64,000 nt of DNA from the NCBI GenBank assembly GCA_902825965.1, contig CADEDA010000008.1, forward strand, positions 89,264 to 153,263, in the 5' to 3' direction. The stretch comes from an uncultured Gemmatimonadota bacterium (GTDB lineage Bacteria > Gemmatimonadota > Gemmatimonadetes > Gemmatimonadales > Gemmatimonadaceae). Below the pieces are notes generated by a model that saw only the letters and a program-made list of their open reading frames with translations, made no database searches and was not told where the DNA came from. Numbering within the stretch: the stretch's first letter is position 1; every line of letters starts with the position of its first letter. The position numbers and the translations under genes are program-made. This document shows, piece by piece, positions 60,658 to 64,000 of the stretch.

Positions 60658-62091
60658 CTACCGCTCGCTCGAACCAACGCGAACATCGACCACGCGCTCT
60701 GCGATGGGCACTCCTTCAGCGCTGGTCATCGCCGACAACAGCACAAACTGGTAGTCTCGCCCGCGTTCGAGATGGGCTCGGACCTTAAGCTCCGTGGCGG
60801 AGGAATCCCACGCGTAAGACGTGAGGCGTGGCACTGCGGTCATCCCTGCGGGCCCGACGCCCAAGGCGATACCGCGCGTCATTGGGCGGTCGAACTTCAG
60901 GCGTATTTCACCAGGACCCGCCGAATCCGCCGAGTTCACGAGCACTGCTTCAACGCCAAGAAACCGAGGCCGACGAGCCTCGAACGCCCGGCTGAGCTCG
61001 GGAACACGCGGGCCGACCTCGCTGAAGAGCGAGAGGACCTCCGGCACGAATCGCGAGAATGCGGGAAACGAGGTGCGACTCTCGGAGTACAGCCGCAGGC
61101 GTTGCACGAGCTCAGGCAGCCAAACGAACCCGAGCGCCTGCTGGGCAAAGAGCTCGCGATCGGCGGCTGACTGTCCCGAATTGCCAGCCAAGTAAAGCAC
61201 GACCGCGGCGCGAACGAGCGATTCGTTGAGCATCGTGAGTTCGCTTTGGACCGCTTGCGCGGTCAGCTGCGAGCGTGTGGCTTCGAACGCGGCAGAGGCC
61301 GCAGCCGTAGCCGCGGAAGGTTGCGCGTCGAGGTGCGGATTGACGAAGGAGTGAACGAACTCGTGCACGATGACCGGGAGGTCGTCGGTCGAGAATCGAG
61401 GCACGCCGGAAGAGTCGGGCCGCGCGATCGCAAGAATCGCGAAGTACTCTTCGCGCCCGTCTGCACCTACAACCCGCGGACCGGTGTTGCGTGTGCCGTG
61501 ACAGAGCCCCGGAACAACGGTGAACTGCCCCGGGTTCTCGCCGAAGAAGTCGACCAACCATTGCACTTTCACGTGGCGTTCGACGAAATCGCTCATTCTT
61601 TGTCGCACGACCTCGCCGAGGGCGGACTGCTCTGCCCAGAAGGCCGCGAACCGCGAATCACGCACGAAGGTGTCGAGCTCGCGTACGAAGCCATCGACGT
61701 CCGCCGCCCCCCAACGTCGCCGCACCTGCGAGTCGGGACTGGCGAGACGCACGCGTCCGCGGGCGAGCTCGGCGCGATCCAGACCAAGTGCAAGCACATC
61801 AATTGCATCGTAGCCAATGCCGTGCTCGCTGCGGGCGGCCTGCGCCGTCCGAATGGCACTGTGCTCGAGGTACGCGCCAAACCAGCGATTCTGGGCCTCG
61901 AGGTACGCTGGGTAGCCACAGAACTGTTGCTCCGGATTTCCCGCGAGGCGGAACACCAGATTCACCAGCTCTATGCGCTGATCGACCACGACTCGCGGTG
62001 ACTGCGCGCGAGCACTACTGGGCGTCGCGAGCGTCAAGCAGAGGGCAAGTCCGAGCGCTAGGGATCTCCTAGCCACTGTTTTCGTCATCAC
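60658..62091 (-). CDS. Exported DUF4932 metallopeptidase-like protein with C-terminal Ig-like domain
   Basis: The 477-residue protein has a signal sequence (SLALGLALCLTLATPSSARAQ). The DUF4932 domain is recognised from DDLPVIVHEFVHSFVNPHLD with the HExxH zinc motif and a following LNESLVRAAVVLYLAG that may supply the third ligand. The C-terminal 100 residues are an SbsA/Ig-like beta domain (GEIRLKFDRPMTRGIALGVGP). The substrate is unknown. Heptamer site n lies 112 bp upstream. It converges with the gene fragment at 60302. Confidence 0.82.
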   Translation of the reverse strand: MMTKTVARRSLALGLALCLTLATPSSARAQSPRVVVDQRIELVNLVFRLAGNPEQQFCGYPAYLEAQNRWFGAYLEHSAIRTAQAARSEHGIGYDAIDVLALGLDRAELARGRVRLASPDSQVRRRWGAADVDGFVRELDTFVRDSRFAAFWAEQSALGEVVRQRMSDFVERHVKVQWLVDFFGENPGQFTVVPGLCHGTRNTGPRVVGADGREEYFAILAIARPDSSGVPRFSTDDLPVIVHEFVHSFVNPHLDAQPSAATAAASAAFEATRSQLTAQAVQSELTMLNESLVRAAVVLYLAGNSGQSAADRELFAQQALGFVWLPELVQRLRLYSESRTSFPAFSRFVPEVLSLFSEVGPRVPELSRAFEARRPRFLGVEAVLVNSADSAGPGEIRLKFDRPMTRGIALGVGPAGMTAVPRLTSYAWDSSATELKVRAHLERGRDYQFVLLSAMTSAEGVPIAERVVDVRVGSSER

Positions 62092-62402
62092 TGTGAAATG
62101 TCAGGAGTTCGACGTCCTGCGAAGCGCGTAGAGACCTCGAGTACGGGAACAAGCCGCGCACCTGTTTGGACGCACCTAGCGCGCACGACGTTGGCGGAGT
62201 CGTGTGTGCGTTCCGTTTGACGAGGCTACCGCCTACCGTCGCTGCAAGAGATTGTCGTGGCGGAAGTCGCCCCAACAGCCCGCAGCGCGAGCGCATACGC
62301 CGAGTCCAACGCCGCCGGCTCCGAAACTTCCACATTCGGAACGACCCCAACGCCATTCCACCCCGCATTTGTTCGCGGATGCGTCACGCGCAGGATAGGA
62401 AT
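62092..62402. other. Intergenic region with heptamer site n
   Basis: This gap of about 310 bp holds heptamer site n at its centre. Otherwise only low-quality frames are present. Confidence 0.45.
62204..62221 (+). promoter_or_regulatory. Tandem heptamer site n, before the DUF4932 gene
   Basis: The plus strand reads GTGTGCG-TTCC-GTTTGAC, with the TTCC spacer of site i. It lies 112 bp from the ATG at 62091. Confidence 0.5.
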
Positions 62403-62778
62403 TTCAATCGGGGTGGGTCGACTATCCGTCGAGTATAGGGCGCGATCGCCGACCGCGCGAGCACCGTCTGGCGGGTGTCTGGCGGGCAGCGGCGTGCCCG
62501 CCGACTCGTTCGCGCGCCTCGAGGACCGTGGGAACGGCGGTCACCGTGGGGGGAGCGATGCCGGCGGGGCCCCATCCGTCGCGCCGGTGGGACGGCCGCC
62601 CACGCCGAAGGTCCCCGCGTCGTGGCGGAGCGTCGGGGCCGTATTCAGGTGACCGGCGGAGCGTCGGCGGACGGGCGTGGGGCGCGTGACGCGCCCCGGC
62701 TCGCGAGGGCCCGCGTCGAAGGGGGGCTCCGCGCGCCGGCGTGGGCCGCGCGCGCCGCGCGGGTGCGGAGGTGGGTGA
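62403..62778 (-). mobile_element. Solo terminal fragment of the IS91-family element
   Basis: The fragment begins with the same TTCAATCGGGGTGG and ends with the same GGTGCGGAGGTGGGTGA as 58762-59128. In between, blocks such as GCGTCGGCGGACGGGCGTG and GGGGGCTCCG are shared. It holds the element end and the last about 35 transposase codons. It is more diverged in the middle. It marks a second, older insertion or a one-ended transposition event. Confidence 0.7.
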
Positions 62779-62852
62779 CTCAACAAGGCGCTCGCGCGCC
62801 TGCGCAAGCATCCCGAACTCAATTCCCTCTGGCGAGACAGCGCCTAGATGCT

Positions 62853-63509
62853 ATGTTCGAATCCTCCACACCATTTCAGATGAACAGTTCAGTCGAGTTC
62901 GTCAAACTGGAGATGGTCGCCGCGCAGCGAACGGCGGGCAATGTCGACATCGTCGATTGGGTGAACAGGTACCCACAGTTTCGAGCGGAGCTGCTGGAGT
63001 TCTGGTCCTGGCTCGTCGGCACAGACGATGACGCGGCGTCTACTGCGGTAGCAGAAGCACACGTTGCGCTTTCGCCAGAAGATCTCGCCAGCTACGCGGA
63101 CGCGGTCCGCGATGCGTGCCTCGCGGTCAGCTTCGGCCCACAGATGATTCTGCGTGAGGCCCCGCCGGAGCTTGAGCGGCTCGGTGCCGACCTCGAGTAC
63201 GCACGCCGAGGTAGCCCGGTACGACCGCCACAGTCGAAGGAGTTCTCGAGGGCCGTCGTGTACACCTGGATTGTCCGATCGCTGGCGGAGAAGCGGCCAA
63301 GAGTCACGCGGCTCGCTTCGCAGAAGGTGTCCTTCCTGCTTGAGTGCTCGCTCGAACTCGGCTTGTTCGATGGTCACCAGCGCAATCGGTTGGGGCCGTA
63401 CGACTCGGCTGCGAAGTACCGTGATGCGGAACCGATCGCCAAAAGGACATGGATGGCTTCGCGTGGAGGGTGCTACACTTTCGGTGACCGAGAAGGCAAA
63501 GGCGATTGA
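62853..63509 (+). CDS. Protein of unknown function, first of an overlapping pair
   Basis: The ATG at 62853 gives 218 residues (the ATG at 62880 is an alternative). The protein is cytoplasmic and mostly helical. The N-terminal segment (VDIVDWVNRYPQFRAELLEFWSWL) and YTWIVRSLAEKRPRVTRLASQKVSFLLECSLELGLF look like DNA-binding or adaptor helices. I recognise no family. The 3' end overlaps the next gene, so they probably form one unit. The position just past the IS fragment suggests accessory DNA. Confidence 0.55.
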   Translation: MFESSTPFQMNSSVEFVKLEMVAAQRTAGNVDIVDWVNRYPQFRAELLEFWSWLVGTDDDAASTAVAEAHVALSPEDLASYADAVRDACLAVSFGPQMILREAPPELERLGADLEYARRGSPVRPPQSKEFSRAVVYTWIVRSLAEKRPRVTRLASQKVSFLLECSLELGLFDGHQRNRLGPYDSAAKYRDAEPIAKRTWMASRGGCYTFGDREGKGD

Positions 63510-63804
63510 TGCGGACTACACACGCTATCTGCGCAGTGTCGACGCGGCGGCGCGGCTCGTGACTGTGCTGGCCGAGGTTGACGACAGTGCCCTTGAGGTC
63601 CTTGCGACAGTGCTTCCGCTCGCGCGCGAGATTCAGGATGCGGGAGGGGACGCCTCGACCGAGGCCGTGCTCGTTGCGATCGGGGAGTCAGTGGAATGGC
63701 GGTCCAAACTGGGAAGGGCGCACTTTGCGCCGGTGCGGGTGCAACACGCGCTAGTGATGTTGCGGTCGCTCCGGCTTGTTGGGTCGCATCCGGCTGCGCC
63801 CTGA
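63463..63804 (+). CDS. Small protein of unknown function, second of an overlapping pair
   Basis: With the GTG at 63463 the product is 113 residues (107 with the GTG at 63484). It is helical, with segments YTRYLRSVDAAARLVTVLAEVDDSALEVLATVLPLAREIQ and FAPVRVQHALVMLRSLRLVG. It overlaps the upstream gene by about 45 bp. No family is recognised. A toxin-antitoxin or similar pair is possible from the layout only. Confidence 0.45.
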   Translation: MEGATLSVTEKAKAIDADYTRYLRSVDAAARLVTVLAEVDDSALEVLATVLPLAREIQDAGGDASTEAVLVAIGESVEWRSKLGRAHFAPVRVQHALVMLRSLRLVGSHPAAP

Positions 63805-64000
63805 CGCGAGCGCCGCGCTGGGAGGTGCGGACCCCCGCACACGGACCGCGCACACTTCGCAGTGCGGAACATGTGCTGTGTGCGGCGCATGGTGGGGGTA
63901 CCTACTGGGGTGCAGCGCTGCTCAGGTGAGTAGCGATAGCACAGCGGTGGACGGATACCGACGATGTCAGTGATCGTTCTCTAGCCGCGCGCTTACGCAA

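Noticed and set aside
32858-62221. Reading the GTGTGA/TCACAC strings as CRP-type sites
   Set aside because: CRP sites are inverted TGTGA-N6-TCACA dyads. Here the halves are direct repeats with constant 11-bp spacing.

Overview
The window is one piece of a very GC-rich bacterial chromosome with short intergenic gaps, frequent GTG starts and many exported proteins and lipoproteins. The mix suggests a soil-type Gemmatimonadota relative or a similar group: a PadR-regulated permease of the acidobacterial (ADOP) type, several secreted DUF1579-like proteins, a reaction-centre-type cytochrome domain, a GH109 enzyme and many putative exported hydrolases. That placement is inferred from gene content and composition only. 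I found no rRNA, tRNA or CRISPR array.

Positions 1-13.5 kb hold the end of an S9 peptidase coupled to a YbdD-type small protein, a membrane protein, a beta-propeller protein, an exported cupin, an amidohydrolase, a Tat-exported haloalkane dehalogenase, the first DUF1579-like lipoprotein, an HExxH/di-haem cytochrome fusion, a fatty acid desaturase and an operon of lipoprotein, LytS-type kinase and LytTR regulator. Positions 13.8-23.3 kb hold an exported DinB protein, an M28 aminopeptidase, a small lipoprotein, the PadR/ADOP pair and a second DUF1579-like lipoprotein. Positions 23.3-29.9 kb are a compact minus-strand operon: GH109 glycosidase, sodium/solute symporter, sugar nucleotidyltransferase, galactokinase-family kinase and MFS transporter. 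It looks like an amino-sugar or galactose-type salvage route.

Positions 30-62 kb are the most unusual part. They contain many short transcription units, each encoding an exported enzyme or lipoprotein (beta-lactamase-like proteins, an esterase with ankyrin repeats, alpha/beta hydrolases, an S41 peptidase, a metallo-beta-lactamase-fold lipoprotein, DUF1259, DUF4932 and DUF1579-like proteins, a CPBP protease) plus a few cytoplasmic enzymes. Most are preceded, usually 55-115 bp before the start codon, by the same PhoB-box-like element: two direct GTGTGAG heptamers separated by 4 bp, so 11 bp apart. I found 12 clear copies and one or two weak ones, all between 32.8 and 62.3 kb. One copy lies in front of a histidine kinase/OmpR-type regulator/hydrolase operon (32940-36959). 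A second protein here, a ChrB-like domain fused to an OmpR-type winged helix with no receiver (45552-46337), has almost the same recognition helix as that regulator. I read this as a local regulon with a two-component input and possibly a second input on one DNA site.

Positions 58.7-63 kb were reshaped by an IS91-family element next to a truncated paralogue of the 1.1-2.3 kb beta-propeller gene, and by a second, solo end of the same element. The window ends with two overlapping genes of unknown function.
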